This document shows positions 17,180 through 26,650 of a stretch of DNA of 64,000 bases, in pieces. This DNA comes from UBA5314 sp035560815. Its GTDB lineage: Bacteria; Bacillota; Syntrophomonadia; Syntrophomonadales; Syntrophomonadaceae. The position numbers were made by a program, and so were the translations under genes. The number at the start of each line of letters is the position of its first letter. The stretch's first letter is position 1. The notes beneath the pieces are model-generated. The model ran no database searches. It was not told the DNA's origin and worked only from the letters and a program-made list of their open reading frames with translations. The stretch spans positions 62,001 through 126,000 of the forward strand of contig DATMYR010000069.1 in NCBI GenBank assembly GCA_035560815.1, read 5' to 3'.

Positions 17180-17869
17180 ATGACCCTAGCCGCTCTGTTT
17201 GGCACCGCCTTTGTTGTTGGATTAACTGGAGCGATGATGCCGGGTCCCATGCTTTCGACCACGATTGCTCAGAGTGCCCGGCGTGGATGGACCGCCGGTC
17301 CCTTAATGGTATTAGGCCATGGAACTCTGGAACTGGTTCTGGTTATGGCACTGATGGCCGGGCTTGCCAACTATCTAACCTTGCCTACTGTTTCAACAGT
17401 GATTTCCCTCCTGGGAGGGGCTTTTCTTCTTTACCTGGGGTATTCAATGAGCCGTCAGGCAGCTGCAGGTCGGATCCTTCTATACAGTTCCGATGGTTCC
17501 GGGCCGGAGTCCCAAGGGCTGCATCCGGTGCTGGCCGGTGTATTGATTAGTCTATCCAATCCCTTTTGGACATTATGGTGGGCTACAGTGGGGCTGACAT
17601 ATTTGACCCTGGCTCTCCAAGGTGGGCCAGTTGGTCTGGGCGCTTTTTTTAGCGGCCATATTATGGCCGATCTCTTGTGGTTTGGGCTGGTTGCCGGATT
17701 GGTTGCCAGCGGACGGCGCATCCTAAATCAGCAGATGTACAATTTCATTCTACTGGCTTGTGGACTTTTCCTTCTAGCTATGGGGGGATATTTCATGTAT
17801 CACGGGTTTATGATGGAAAGGCTTGTCGGGGTTGAATTGATTTCGATCGAAACTTTTTTAGATATTTGA
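17180..17869 (+). CDS. LysE/RhtB family amino-acid exporter
   Basis: A 229-residue inner membrane protein with six helices. The family signature GAMMPGPMLSTTIAQSARRG lies at residues 18-37, with the conserved PGP at 21-23, and is followed by GPLMVLGHGTLELVLVMALM. LysE/RhtB proteins export amino acids or related metabolites with the proton gradient; the substrate here is not deducible. AGAAGGATG lies about a dozen bases before ATG 17180. The 3' end overlaps the convergent ABC ATPase gene by 12 bases. Confidence 0.87.
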   Translation: MTLAALFGTAFVVGLTGAMMPGPMLSTTIAQSARRGWTAGPLMVLGHGTLELVLVMALMAGLANYLTLPTVSTVISLLGGAFLLYLGYSMSRQAAAGRILLYSSDGSGPESQGLHPVLAGVLISLSNPFWTLWWATVGLTYLTLALQGGPVGLGAFFSGHIMADLLWFGLVAGLVASGRRILNQQMYNFILLACGLFLLAMGGYFMYHGFMMERLVGVELISIETFLDI

Positions 17870-18550
17870 GATTATATGCAAGAGTTCCGATTCCAGGCGC
17901 AGCAATTGGGGGTCGGTAAAATTACGATTGGTCTTGTCCAGCTCAACATTGAATTCTTTAATGATCTGAGAAGGACGGCTTGATACAATCAAGATCTTAT
18001 CAGCCATACCCAGTGCCTCTTTGAGGTCGTGGGTCACAGCCACCAGGGTAAACTGTTTTTCCCGCCATTGATCCAGCATATCCTTCATGATTTCCAGTTT
18101 AACCGGAAGATCTAAAGAGCTAAAGGCTTCGTCCAAAATAAGCAATTCCGGATCAACAATCAAGGCCCGGGCTAGATTAACGCGTTGTTTCATTCCCCCG
18201 CTCAGTTGAGCCGGCAGGTAGTCTTCGAAACCATTTAATTTCAACCGTGTTAGCGTCTCATCAACCGCGCCTGCTTCATTTACGAAAAGCAGGTTTTGTT
18301 TTACGGTCCGCCAGGGAATTAGCCGTGGCTCTTGAAAGACGAAGCCCACTTGGGCGCTGCTGACCTTGAGCTCCCCGGAACTGGGAGTCTCCAACCCCGC
18401 CACCATGCGGAGGAAGGTAGTCTTACCCGCACCCGAAGGGCCCAGGATGACCAGCCTTTCACCCTGTTTCAGACTCAGATTCCATCCCTCGATAACCTTG
18501 AGCGGTCCGAAGGCTTTGCTGACATTGTTTGCGGTTAGGTGAGCACCCAT
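17858..18550 (-). CDS. ABC transporter ATP-binding protein (NitT/TauT/SsuB type)
   Basis: 230 residues with all nucleotide-binding elements: Walker A GPSGAGKTT (37-45), Q-loop Gln73 (VFQEPRLIPW), signature LSGGMKQR (116-123), Walker B LLILDE with Glu141, and switch His174. The EPRLIPW and THDLKEAL segments are typical of the nitrate/sulfonate/taurine import group. The ATPase powers uptake with the permease at 18535-19281 and the binding protein at 19278-20273. It is the last gene of the three-gene operon, and its start overlaps the permease stop by 16 bases. It has a 12-base tail-to-tail overlap with the lysE-like gene. Confidence 0.92.
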   Translation of the reverse strand: MGAHLTANNVSKAFGPLKVIEGWNLSLKQGERLVILGPSGAGKTTFLRMVAGLETPSSGELKVSSAQVGFVFQEPRLIPWRTVKQNLLFVNEAGAVDETLTRLKLNGFEDYLPAQLSGGMKQRVNLARALIVDPELLILDEAFSSLDLPVKLEIMKDMLDQWREKQFTLVAVTHDLKEALGMADKILIVSSRPSQIIKEFNVELDKTNRNFTDPQLLRLESELLHIISNI

Positions 18551-19281
18551 CTCTTTGATATCCTTCCCAGGTAGTATTTTATGATACGTTCGGTCAAGAG
18601 GCCCAGGATCACAGCCAGAAGGGTAAAAGCGTAGACATTCGGTATATCAAAATACTGACGCGCCCAGGCTATTTGCACACCCAGACCCCGGTCCCCGCAG
18701 AGAAATTCCGCCACCAGAATCACCTTCCAGGCCTGACCCAGCGACACATCCACAACCGCGATGATAAAAGGAAGCAGGGAACCAACATAAATCTCTCTGA
18801 TAACCCGGGAACGGGGCACCCGGTATATGCGCGCCATTTCCAGGAGGTTGCTGTCCAGATTTTGCACCCCGACAATCGTCGTGAGGATGGCGGTAGGCAG
18901 GAGAGATAAAAAGGCAATAAAGACCGGACCCTGCCAGCTGATTCCCCATGTAAAAATAACCAGAGACAGCCAGGAGATGACCGGCACAGCCTGTAACACC
19001 ATAATGATAGGACGCGACATGTCCTGTAGGCCCTTTGCCAGGCCCAGCAACAAGCCTAAGAGGATTCCCAGGACTAGAACCAGGCCCAGAGCCAAAAGAA
19101 CCTTCCAAGCCGTCTGTAAAGCCGCTCCCAGGGTGCTGGTCTGGAGCAGCAAACTGCCTAGAACCCGGAAAACAAGTCCGGGTTCTGGTAGGATAAGGCT
19201 CTTATTCAAATATACAGCCAATACCTGCCAGATCAGCAGGAAAATGGACACCCCTAAACACGAACGCTGCCAGGGTCTCAT
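18535..19281 (-). CDS. ABC transporter permease (SsuC/TauC/ThiX type)
   Basis: A 248-residue inner-membrane permease with six predicted helices. The EAA loop that docks on the ATPase is visible as LLEMARIYRVPRSRVIREIY (about residues 146-165). The sequence VSWLSLVIFTWGISWQGPVF is characteristic of the NitT/TauT group. It forms the membrane channel for the substrate delivered by the binding protein. It starts at ATG 19281 inside the stop of the binding-protein gene (ATGA overlap), so the two are translationally coupled. The transported compound is unknown. Confidence 0.92.
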   Translation of the reverse strand: MRPWQRSCLGVSIFLLIWQVLAVYLNKSLILPEPGLVFRVLGSLLLQTSTLGAALQTAWKVLLALGLVLVLGILLGLLLGLAKGLQDMSRPIIMVLQAVPVISWLSLVIFTWGISWQGPVFIAFLSLLPTAILTTIVGVQNLDSNLLEMARIYRVPRSRVIREIYVGSLLPFIIAVVDVSLGQAWKVILVAEFLCGDRGLGVQIAWARQYFDIPNVYAFTLLAVILGLLTERIIKYYLGRISKRWVLT

Positions 19282-20273
19282 TTGCTGTAAAAGCCGGCAT
19301 CAGGTACCGTCGGCAGGGCCGGGGCGTAAAGCTCATTCATCTTCTTTAAAAAAGCATCAGTTTCCTTTTGGGCATCCTTAGAAGCGACGTAATGGAAATC
19401 AATGCGCTGCATGGCATCTTTCATCACCGGTTGCGGGACCGGGAAAATTTCCTTGGACAAATCGATGGCCTGGTCAATATTAACATTTCCCCAGGTGGTG
19501 GAATCGGCGAAGAGCTTTTCGACTTTGGCAGTTTCGGCCGGATAGGAATCCATGAATTGTTTGGTCACAAACAAACCGGCCACTGGCAGCTGCTCCGGTC
19601 CAGCCGTCAACTCACCCCAGAACTTCTGAAAGTCGAGGACGATCTTGCCCTTATCTCCAGCTATAGCCTGGGTAGCATAGGGCTCAGGCAAAGCTGCGAA
19701 GTCAATCTTACCGGATTGGAAAAGAGCGATGATTTCTGGAGGTGTAGCATAGGAGATTTTAACATCTTCATCAGGTTTGAGTTCTTCTTTAGCGATGCCT
19801 GCCCGCATCAGTACATCCGCGGTCTGGCCTTTACTGGGTGGGGTATATACGGTTTTGCCTTTTAGGGACCTCCAGTCGTTAAATTCGGCGTTGTTGGCTG
19901 CCACCAGATAGAAGACCTTCCATTCATGCACACCGACCAGCACCAGATTCTTTTGTTTGGCATAAAGATTGGCAGCCTGGGTAATCGGTAGAACGGCGAA
20001 ATCCACATCGCCCTTGGAGAGCATGGCCACCACTTCGTCATTGGTCTTCCAGTACTTTACGGCAACCTTAACGTCACCAGCAATTTTTCCCTTATCCAGG
20101 GCTATTACAGGAATCACGAGTGGACCCACAGGGTTGATCAATGTGACCTCCCGGTTCAGCCCGGCTGCAGTTTTGTTTTGTGCCGGGGGAGCAGTCCTCG
20201 TACCGCTTTTCCAATACCATAAACCTCCGGCAAGGATGACAACTACCAGTAGTAGGGGCATCCATTTCTTCAT
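19278..20273 (-). CDS. ABC transporter substrate-binding protein (NMT1/SsuA-like)
   Basis: 331 residues from ATG 20273, just behind GGAGGA; an upstream GTG at 20291 is not favoured. An N-terminal helix (MPLLLVVVILAGGLWYW) anchors or exports the protein. There is no lipobox cysteine, so it is probably membrane-tethered rather than a lipoprotein. The body is a type-2 periplasmic-binding fold of the NMT1/SsuA group, with the phrases GDVDFAVLPITQAANLY and GKIDFAALPEPYATQAI that mark the two hinge-facing loops. Candidate ligands are sulfonates, thiamin precursors or oxyanions, but nothing nearby decides. It is the first gene of the operon. The 230 bp upstream hold no recognised riboswitch. Confidence 0.88.
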   Translation of the reverse strand: MKKWMPLLLVVVILAGGLWYWKSGTRTAPPAQNKTAAGLNREVTLINPVGPLVIPVIALDKGKIAGDVKVAVKYWKTNDEVVAMLSKGDVDFAVLPITQAANLYAKQKNLVLVGVHEWKVFYLVAANNAEFNDWRSLKGKTVYTPPSKGQTADVLMRAGIAKEELKPDEDVKISYATPPEIIALFQSGKIDFAALPEPYATQAIAGDKGKIVLDFQKFWGELTAGPEQLPVAGLFVTKQFMDSYPAETAKVEKLFADSTTWGNVNIDQAIDLSKEIFPVPQPVMKDAMQRIDFHYVASKDAQKETDAFLKKMNELYAPALPTVPDAGFYSK

Positions 20274-20524
20274 CGATATTCCTCCGATCACCTTGCGGCC
20301 AATTTACTGATTATAATAGCATATTTTACCTTCTCGACCGTATAAATTTTATCTCAATTCTAGTATGGACCAGGCCCGGAAGATCTACCCTCTGGTTCTT
20401 CGTAAGGCAGGAGACTAACGAAAATAAATCCGGGGCAAATTACAGGAAATTACCATTATTACCCGAATTATAGAGGAAAGCCGTATGATTGGTATAATAG
20501 GGCAGAATGAAGGAGGTCCGGGGC

Positions 20525-22183
20525 ATGAATCTTAGACAAAGCATCCGGCATATTCATAGGCGCAGGCAGATCGTGGCGGTATTAATTAGAAATGGTTTGG
20601 GTTATTTAGTGCAGCGGATGGGTCTGGACCACCTGGCTCCGTTATCCAACCGCCGTAGTATCACCAGTTGTGAAAGAGAACCCGACCAGCTGCTGGCCTA
20701 CAAACTCCGGCAAGCCCTGGTCGAGTTGGGGCCCACCTTTGTGAAGTTGGGCCAGTTGCTCAGCACCCGACCGGATGTACTGCCTCCCATCTATATCGAG
20801 CAGATGGAGCGGCTGCAGGATAAGGTCCGGCCAATGGCCCACGAGGATCTGATTCGCCAACTCAGCAATGAACTGGGCCCTCCGGAGCAGGTTTTTGCCG
20901 AGTTTGATCAAAATCCACTGGCAGCGGCTTCTATTGGCCAGGTGCACCTGGCCCGCTTGAAAAGTGGGGAGCAGGTTATTGTAAAAGTGCAGCGGACTGA
21001 CATTCTAGTGAATGTCCAAAACGACCTGGAGATTGTAATCGGCCTGGCCCGGATAGCAGAACGACGTTCGGAAACAGCCCGCCGAGTAGGGATTGTAGCC
21101 ATGGTGGAGGACTATGCCAAATCCCTGCTCCACTCCCTCGATTATGCTCGGGAAGCACGGAGCACCGAGCGTATTTACCAGGATTTTATCAACAATGACC
21201 AGGTAAAGATACCCAAGGTTTATTGGGACTACTGCACAGATAAGATCCTCACTGAGGAATATATTAACGGAGTAAAGGTTAGTGATGTCAGGGAAATTGA
21301 GCACCGAGGCTGGGAACGTAAAAAGATATCCAGTATGGGTACTGAAGCCTTTTTAACCCAGGTGATGAAATACGGGTTTTTCACATCTGACCCGCATCCC
21401 GGCAACATTTTGGTCGTAGATGCCGACCATATTGCTTTTATTGATTTTGGTGAAGTCGGTGTTCTCAGCGGTGATCGCTTAATCAACACCGGCCAGCTCC
21501 TCCTGGCAATTAGCCAGCAAGATATGGAAAGGGCTCTGGCCACTCTGCGGGATATGGGGATCGTCGGTGACCTGGCTAATTCCGAGGATTTTCAAGAAGA
21601 TTTCGCGGAGCTGGTCCAAAGCGCTTCTAGTGGTGCCATTGGCAATCTGGACATGAACCGGCTGCGCCGGGAGATCATGTCTCTGGCTTACCGGTATAAT
21701 CTCAAAATGCCGGCCTACCTCACCATGCTCATGAAGGCCCTGATCATTGTGGAAGGGGTGGGAAAACAGCTGGATCCCGACTATGATTTCATGGAAGCGG
21801 CTCGTCCGCTGGCTGCCGAGGTCTTTCGTGACCGGTTAAAGCCGCGCAATGTCTACCAGTACATGCGGCGCAAATATTATCACGATATTAAGCCCCTGGG
21901 CAGCCTGCCTGCTGACTTGCACAATGTCATAAAAAAAGCCGGTAACGGTGAGCTCCAGGTAATGATGCAAGTAGGGTTTAGCGACAAGGCCAACAAAAAA
22001 ATGACGCAGCTGGTTAGCCGTTTGAGTACCAGCCTGATCATAACCGGGGGTCTCATCGGGTCCTCTATGATCATTTCGAGCCATCCGGCCAGTATTCAGC
22101 AATATGCCTATTTAGGTGAAACGGGATTCATCGTGGCATTGGTGGGTCTGGTGGTTTTTGTTCTCTCATCATTGCGATCCTGA
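20525..22183 (+). CDS. ABC1/UbiB family atypical kinase
   Basis: A 552-residue protein from ATG 20525, eight bases behind AAGGAGG; an ATG at 20507 lies within that ribosome site. Family motifs are complete: the KxGQ region PTFVKLGQLLSTRPD, the Ala-rich loop AAASIGQVHLA that replaces the Gly loop, the Lys of VIVKVQR, catalytic DPHPGN and metal-binding IDFGE. Two C-terminal hydrophobic helices anchor it to the membrane. UbiB/COQ8 proteins are ATPases that support isoprenoid quinone synthesis or lipid handling. In a Firmicute of this kind menaquinone or polyprenyl metabolism is a plausible context, but no quinone gene is adjacent. It is monocistronic with a clear terminator. Confidence 0.9.
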   Translation: MNLRQSIRHIHRRRQIVAVLIRNGLGYLVQRMGLDHLAPLSNRRSITSCEREPDQLLAYKLRQALVELGPTFVKLGQLLSTRPDVLPPIYIEQMERLQDKVRPMAHEDLIRQLSNELGPPEQVFAEFDQNPLAAASIGQVHLARLKSGEQVIVKVQRTDILVNVQNDLEIVIGLARIAERRSETARRVGIVAMVEDYAKSLLHSLDYAREARSTERIYQDFINNDQVKIPKVYWDYCTDKILTEEYINGVKVSDVREIEHRGWERKKISSMGTEAFLTQVMKYGFFTSDPHPGNILVVDADHIAFIDFGEVGVLSGDRLINTGQLLLAISQQDMERALATLRDMGIVGDLANSEDFQEDFAELVQSASSGAIGNLDMNRLRREIMSLAYRYNLKMPAYLTMLMKALIIVEGVGKQLDPDYDFMEAARPLAAEVFRDRLKPRNVYQYMRRKYYHDIKPLGSLPADLHNVIKKAGNGELQVMMQVGFSDKANKKMTQLVSRLSTSLIITGGLIGSSMIISSHPASIQQYAYLGETGFIVALVGLVVFVLSSLRS

Positions 22184-22213
22184 GTATTTTACCTGTAGAA
22201 TGAATCATTTCCA

Positions 22214-22250
22214 TAAAAAAAGCCACCGCTTAAAGACGGTGGCTTTGGCT
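22214..22250. terminator. Terminator between ubiB-like gene and minC
   Basis: AAAAAAAGCCACCG - CTTAAAGA - CGGTGGCTTT. It is A-rich on the left and has a short T run on the right, and it separates convergent genes. Confidence 0.82.
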
Positions 22251-22289
22251 TGTCGACAAAGTTTGTTAAGCTGCCAGTCTAGAAGGCTC

Positions 22290-22907
22290 TTATTTGCTGC
22301 CCGTTTTGGATTGATTATCACGGGAGTTGTATTCCCGAATGCAGATGTTCTCGGCATCCCAGTAGGCAATTTCAGGCCGGCTGTTTTTAATGGAATCGCC
22401 CGAGGCCCTGGAAACCCGGTTGCCGATGCGTATCTGACTGGGTGTCAACTGCAATGCGAAGACGATGCTTGACATCTCTCCGTAGCATCCAGCATGTGCA
22501 ATTCCTTGCAAACGGCCCAATACGATAATGTCCCCGGCGGCTGTAATTTCAGCGCTTTCATGAACATCTCCCCAGATCAGAACCGATCCCTCGGAACGAA
22601 TTTTCTGACCACTCCTGACATTGCGGCGAATAACCAGGTCCTTAATGACGGTTTGTTTTTCAGGTCGGGGAAGATCGTCCATATTGTTGAGCAGCATGCC
22701 GTTTTCAAGGCATAGCAATTGCAGGCCAGAAATCTCCTCGTGGCTAAGTTCTTTTAGACCCGGCCCTTTAAAAACAACCCGCGATCCCCCAAATAACTGA
22801 GGGTTGGACGTAAAACGCTCCTGTAAAAAACTTTTGTGTTCCTCGAATGCTCCTGCTTCAAAAACGAAAACTAAGCTATTATTCATACCTTTGATCTTGA
22901 TTGCCAA
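22290..22907 (-). CDS. minC: Septum site-determining protein MinC
   Basis: A 205-residue inhibitor of FtsZ polymerisation. The C-terminal beta-helix domain is diagnostic: NVRSGQKIRSEGSVLIWGDV, AEITAAGDIIVLGRLQG and AHAGCYGEMSSIVFALQL, followed by PSQIRIG. The N-terminal domain (1-95) is shorter and less conserved, as usual. Start TTG 22907 lies six bases after the minE stop, with an AGG-type ribosome site. MinC is activated at the membrane by MinD and kept from midcell by MinE. Here it is the last gene of the operon, whereas minC usually comes first. The C-terminal tail is polar. Confidence 0.93.
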   Translation of the reverse strand: MAIKIKGMNNSLVFVFEAGAFEEHKSFLQERFTSNPQLFGGSRVVFKGPGLKELSHEEISGLQLLCLENGMLLNNMDDLPRPEKQTVIKDLVIRRNVRSGQKIRSEGSVLIWGDVHESAEITAAGDIIVLGRLQGIAHAGCYGEMSSIVFALQLTPSQIRIGNRVSRASGDSIKNSRPEIAYWDAENICIREYNSRDNQSKTGSK

Positions 22908-22913
22908 GATAAT

Positions 22914-23165
22914 TTACCTGCCTTTAATAGGAATATTGATATCCAGAGCCGAGTGTCGGCCCTCGCTGACCAAACTAACTTCCGGAATCCCATCGATTTC
23001 CACGTGGCGGGCGATGACTTGCAGAATTTCTTCTTTTAAGGTCTCCATAAGCTGGGAGGAAGCTCCCAAGCGGTCACTGGTCAAAACCAGGCGCAGCCGC
23101 TCGTTGGCCTGGTTCCGGCTGGTTTTCGTATTGCTGACAAAAACCTTTTTCAGGAAATCCAACAC
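22914..23165 (-). CDS. minE: Cell division topological factor MinE
   Basis: An 83-residue protein with the amphipathic N-terminus MLDFLKKVF (membrane-targeting sequence), the anti-MinCD helix ERLRLVLTSDR (22-32) and the dimerisation strands VARHVEID/VSLVSEGRHSALDINIP. MinE stimulates MinD ATPase and drives pole-to-pole oscillation. Many Bacilli use DivIVA/MinJ instead, so an oscillator-type Min system is implied here. It lies between minD (15 bp upstream) and minC (6 bp downstream) in one operon. Confidence 0.93.
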   Translation of the reverse strand: MLDFLKKVFVSNTKTSRNQANERLRLVLTSDRLGASSQLMETLKEEILQVIARHVEIDGIPEVSLVSEGRHSALDINIPIKGR

Positions 23166-23180
23166 TTGATTACGCCTCCT

Positions 23181-24005
23181 TTACTTTCCGGTCCAAAGGT
23201 TGCGACCCAGATGTTTAATCCGTGTCCAGAAGGTATCGTTTTCCTGGAAGTTGGGAAATTCGACTTCTTCCCCCAGGAGCCGCTTGGCAATATTGTTGAA
23301 AGCAATAGCAGCTGAAGATTTGTCATTTAAAACAATGGGTTCACCCTTATTGGTAGAAATCACAACATTCTTGTCCTCTGGCACCACACCTAAGAGATCG
23401 ATGCACAAGTGTTCTAAAAGGTCTTCGATGCTGAGCATATCTCCGCTTTTGACCATGTCAGGTCGAAGGCGGTTGACCACCAGGCGGATATCAGTAAACT
23501 GGGCTGACTCCAGCATGCCGATAATGCGGTCTGCATCTCGTACGGCTGAAACTTCAGGGTTGGTGATTACCAGGGCCTGATCAGCTGCGGCAATGGCATT
23601 GCGGAAGCCCTGTTCGATGCCAGCCGGGCAGTCGATGATAACAAAATCAAATTCTGGCTTGAGCTCTTCACATATAGTGACTACCTGATCGGGACGGATG
23701 TCATCTTTATTGCGGGTTTGTGCGGCAGGCAGCATATAAAGTTCCGGAAAATGCTTGTCCTTTACCAGGGCTTGTTTGAGGGTGCATTCTCCTTCGATGA
23801 CCTGTATAATATCATAGATCACCCGGTTCTCCAGGCCCATAATCAGGTCTAGTTTCTTTAGCCCGATGTCCAGGTCCAGGACTACGACTTTGTGTCCCAG
23901 TCTGGCCAGAGCTGTGGCGACATTGGCAACCGTGGTGGTTTTGCCTACGCCCCCTTTTCCCGAGGTGACAACAATGACCTGGTGGTCTTTGGCGTTACTC
24001 CCCAT
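23181..24005 (-). CDS. minD: Septum site-determining ATPase MinD
   Basis: A 274-residue ParA/MinD-type ATPase. The deviant Walker A motif KGGVGKTT is at 17-24 with the signature Lys17. DLDIGLKKLDLIMGLE and DFVIIDCPAGIEQGF follow as switch regions. The C-terminal amphipathic helix (FWTRIKHLGRNLW) is the membrane-targeting sequence. The dimer binds membrane and recruits MinC or MinE. The N-terminus has a short extension (MGSNAKD) before the first strand. It is the first gene of minD-minE-minC; ATG 24005 follows AGGGAGG. The promoter is presumably in the 500-bp gap before the divergent PBP gene. Confidence 0.96.
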   Translation of the reverse strand: MGSNAKDHQVIVVTSGKGGVGKTTTVANVATALARLGHKVVVLDLDIGLKKLDLIMGLENRVIYDIIQVIEGECTLKQALVKDKHFPELYMLPAAQTRNKDDIRPDQVVTICEELKPEFDFVIIDCPAGIEQGFRNAIAAADQALVITNPEVSAVRDADRIIGMLESAQFTDIRLVVNRLRPDMVKSGDMLSIEDLLEHLCIDLLGVVPEDKNVVISTNKGEPIVLNDKSSAAIAFNNIAKRLLGEEVEFPNFQENDTFWTRIKHLGRNLWTGK

Positions 24006-24507
24006 TTAATGCGGTCCTCCCTACCATTTATTCACTCGTTTCAAAACCCCCAAAAGGTGACGGTGATATATACCTACCTCATTTTAAATCATATTTCGCC
24101 TTGATTGAACCGCTATTTGAGGAAAATGGACGAATTGGTCGGAACGTCCTGGAAAATATCAGGAAACATCGACAGGCGGCGGCCTTATTTCGTCAATAAA
24201 TTACAGATTCTACATCAAATGGAACGAACCGAAGAAAAAGAACCCGGTGGCTAAAATAGTCCGGGTTGGTGAAGGCCTTCCGGGGCTCCCAGCCGATTAT
24301 CGGGGAGGGATTTTGTTCGTCACAGTGGAAAAGATAACCATTGAGGAGAGAGATTATCAATGATTCACGACAGGTGAATGAAAGTTTCCTGATTCCTCAT
24401 CGTAGACAGTAAGAAGGACTGCCGCTATTATTATGGAAAAGCCGGGGCTGAAGAAAAAGACGCTTCCGGGTGGCAATATGGTCGTGATAGCAAGGAGCGT
24501 ATAGCCT
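24006..24507. other. Divergent promoter region minD / PBP
   Basis: No supported gene. A 42-codon frame from ATG 24127 on the plus strand has GAGGA only two bases before it and no recognised product. A minus-strand frame at 24357-24593 would overlap the PBP start and lacks a ribosome site. GC-rich segments near 24250-24310 contain CCGG repeats but no clear terminator or riboswitch core. Confidence 0.35.
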
Positions 24508-26589
24508 GTGTTTGCAAAAATTAAAAGAATCACAGTTTGTTTTCTTATATTTTTAACCTTCTTTATTGCCGGCGTGGGGTTAACCGTTACCACACCGGAC
24601 TTGATGCTCTATGCAACCGGAGTGGGTGATTGGGATTACCATGCCCAGGACCAGACGATCATCTATGACCGCAACAGCAAGGAACTGGCTCGCATCGGAT
24701 ATAAACGCACATATTCCGATGAGTTTCCGGAATTCATGAAAAAAGCGGTCGTGGCAGTGGAGGACCGCCGTTATTATGACCATTCTGGTTTGGATCTCAA
24801 GGGGATGGCGCGTGCTATCTATACAGATGTCAAAGAAGGGAATGCTTCTGAAGGCGGAAGCACGATTACGCAGCAGTTGGCGCGCACTCTGTTTCTCACC
24901 CAGGAAAAAACCATGTCTCGGAAGATCAAGGAAGTGCTGCTTGCTACGGCCTTGGAAGAGAAATATGGCAAGGATATGATTCTCAATATGTACTTGAATG
25001 AAGCCTATACCGGTCGTGGTGGTTCGGGAATGGCCAGTGCTGCCTACTCCTATTTTGGGAAAGACCTGAAACAGCTCAACAAAGCTCAGATTACGATGCT
25101 GGTCGGTATGCTCCAGGCACCGGAGTTTTATTCACCGGATCGAAACTTCGATGGTCTCAAGGAAAGGCAGACCGTGGTATTGAATGTGCTGGCCGAACAG
25201 GGGATCATTAAGCCGGAGGAAGTGCAAACAATAGCCCAACAGAAAGTGATCATTAAACCCTATCAACCCGAAGAAGTGCCTTATCCTTATATGATGGCTT
25301 ACCTGAGCAGCCAGCTTGAACAAGAGGTGGGTAAGGAGCGTCTCTACCAGGGTGGAATCAAAGTCTATACTACTTTTGATAAAACCATGCAGGAAGCAGG
25401 CGAGAAACAGGTTGTTAGTCATGCCCGCTCGATAAAAAGTCAAGGCATAGGAGCCCAGGATATTGCTCTGGTTTCTATAGATCCTGCGACTGGGGGAATG
25501 CGGGCTTTAGTAGGCGGAGTGAACTGGAAGAATAATCAACTGAACATGGCACTGCTCCCTCGTCAACCTGGTTCCGCAATAAAACCTCTTTATTATGCAG
25601 CAGCCATGGATGAAGGCATTATCGATGACACTACCAAACTCAACAATCATGCTCGTAGTTTTGGGGGGTATATGCCCCAAAATGACCAGGATGGGGCTCC
25701 CGGAGAAGTAACCGTTCGCCTGGCGCTTCTGAACTCATACAATGTGGCCTCGGTGGAAGTTTTAAATAAATTAGGCATGAAAACAGCGATTACCTACCTC
25801 AAAGCTTTTGGAGTTACCACCATTACACCGCAAGACAACAATCTGGCTCTCGGTTTGGGCGGCATGAGCCAGGGAATATCCCCTGTACAGATGGCGGATG
25901 CTTATGCTGCCTTTGCCAATCAGGGAACATATCATGCTTATTATGCCATAGAGAGGATTGAGGAAAGCAATGGCAAGAAAGTGCTGTATACGCACCCAAC
26001 CTCCAACAAGCGGGTAATCAGTGCAGAGACGGCGCAAGCTATGGATACCATCCTCAAGGATGTGGTGCGATATGGAACCGGCACTGCCGCAGCTTTCGGT
26101 ATTCCCAGCGGAGGTAAAACCGGGACCACTACCAGCAGCAAGGATTTGTGGTTCGTGGGTTACACAGGGGAACTGTCTACGGCCGTGTGGGTAGGAAACA
26201 GCGACAATACTCCTATCAAGGGATATGGCACCTACGGTGGTCGAGTAGCCGCCCCCCTGTGGAGAGATTACATGGCTAGCATCTACTACCAGGGCGGATT
26301 CCAAGAGAAGCCATCGGTCAACCATACGCAGGATACAACCCCACAAGAAGAGGATGATTCGGGAACCGGTCAGCAAACCCAAAGCCCGGATACGAATTCC
26401 GAGCAGCAGCAGCAAGAACAACAGCAACAACAGCCGCAACAACAGCTGCAGCAGATGCAAGATCAAAATCGAAAAAATCAGCAACCGAAACCCGATGAGC
26501 AGCAGCAACAACAGCAAAATCCTGATTCGGTTGACCCTGGTGGCCAAACAACCACGGAGCAGAACAATGGGCCGGTAAATCAAACGTGA
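24508..26589 (+). CDS. Class A penicillin-binding protein (PBP1A type)
   Basis: A 693-residue bifunctional wall enzyme. After a short cytoplasmic start comes one membrane anchor (about 9-28). The GT51 glycosyltransferase domain has catalytic Glu85 (VEDRRYYDHSG), EGGSTITQQLAR and KIKEVLLA. The transpeptidase domain has the SxxK serine 356 (RQPGSAIKP), SYN at 410-412 and KTGT at 537-540. The last 70 residues are a Gln/Asn/Pro-rich, low-complexity extracellular tail (CAG/CAA-rich DNA at 26400-26520). GTG 24508 has AAGGAG ten bases upstream. It polymerises and cross-links peptidoglycan and is monocistronic. Confidence 0.94.
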   Translation: MFAKIKRITVCFLIFLTFFIAGVGLTVTTPDLMLYATGVGDWDYHAQDQTIIYDRNSKELARIGYKRTYSDEFPEFMKKAVVAVEDRRYYDHSGLDLKGMARAIYTDVKEGNASEGGSTITQQLARTLFLTQEKTMSRKIKEVLLATALEEKYGKDMILNMYLNEAYTGRGGSGMASAAYSYFGKDLKQLNKAQITMLVGMLQAPEFYSPDRNFDGLKERQTVVLNVLAEQGIIKPEEVQTIAQQKVIIKPYQPEEVPYPYMMAYLSSQLEQEVGKERLYQGGIKVYTTFDKTMQEAGEKQVVSHARSIKSQGIGAQDIALVSIDPATGGMRALVGGVNWKNNQLNMALLPRQPGSAIKPLYYAAAMDEGIIDDTTKLNNHARSFGGYMPQNDQDGAPGEVTVRLALLNSYNVASVEVLNKLGMKTAITYLKAFGVTTITPQDNNLALGLGGMSQGISPVQMADAYAAFANQGTYHAYYAIERIEESNGKKVLYTHPTSNKRVISAETAQAMDTILKDVVRYGTGTAAAFGIPSGGKTGTTTSSKDLWFVGYTGELSTAVWVGNSDNTPIKGYGTYGGRVAAPLWRDYMASIYYQGGFQEKPSVNHTQDTTPQEEDDSGTGQQTQSPDTNSEQQQQEQQQQQPQQQLQQMQDQNRKNQQPKPDEQQQQQQNPDSVDPGGQTTTEQNNGPVNQT

Positions 26590-26650
26590 CCGATAAAACT
26601 AATCTGAGACAATTATTGCCAAATGTAAGCAGGCAGGATGTCTATAAATA

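Noticed and set aside
24357..24593. 78-residue minus-strand frame ending at 24357 with two hydrophobic stretches
   Set aside because: It overlaps the start of the PBP gene in antisense and lacks a Shine-Dalgarno site; may be chance.
25771..26583. 270-residue leucine-rich open frame on the minus strand under the PBP gene
   Set aside because: It is the antisense of a well-supported PBP with CAG/CAA repeats, which read as Leu/Leu/Cys-like runs on the other strand; no ribosome site.
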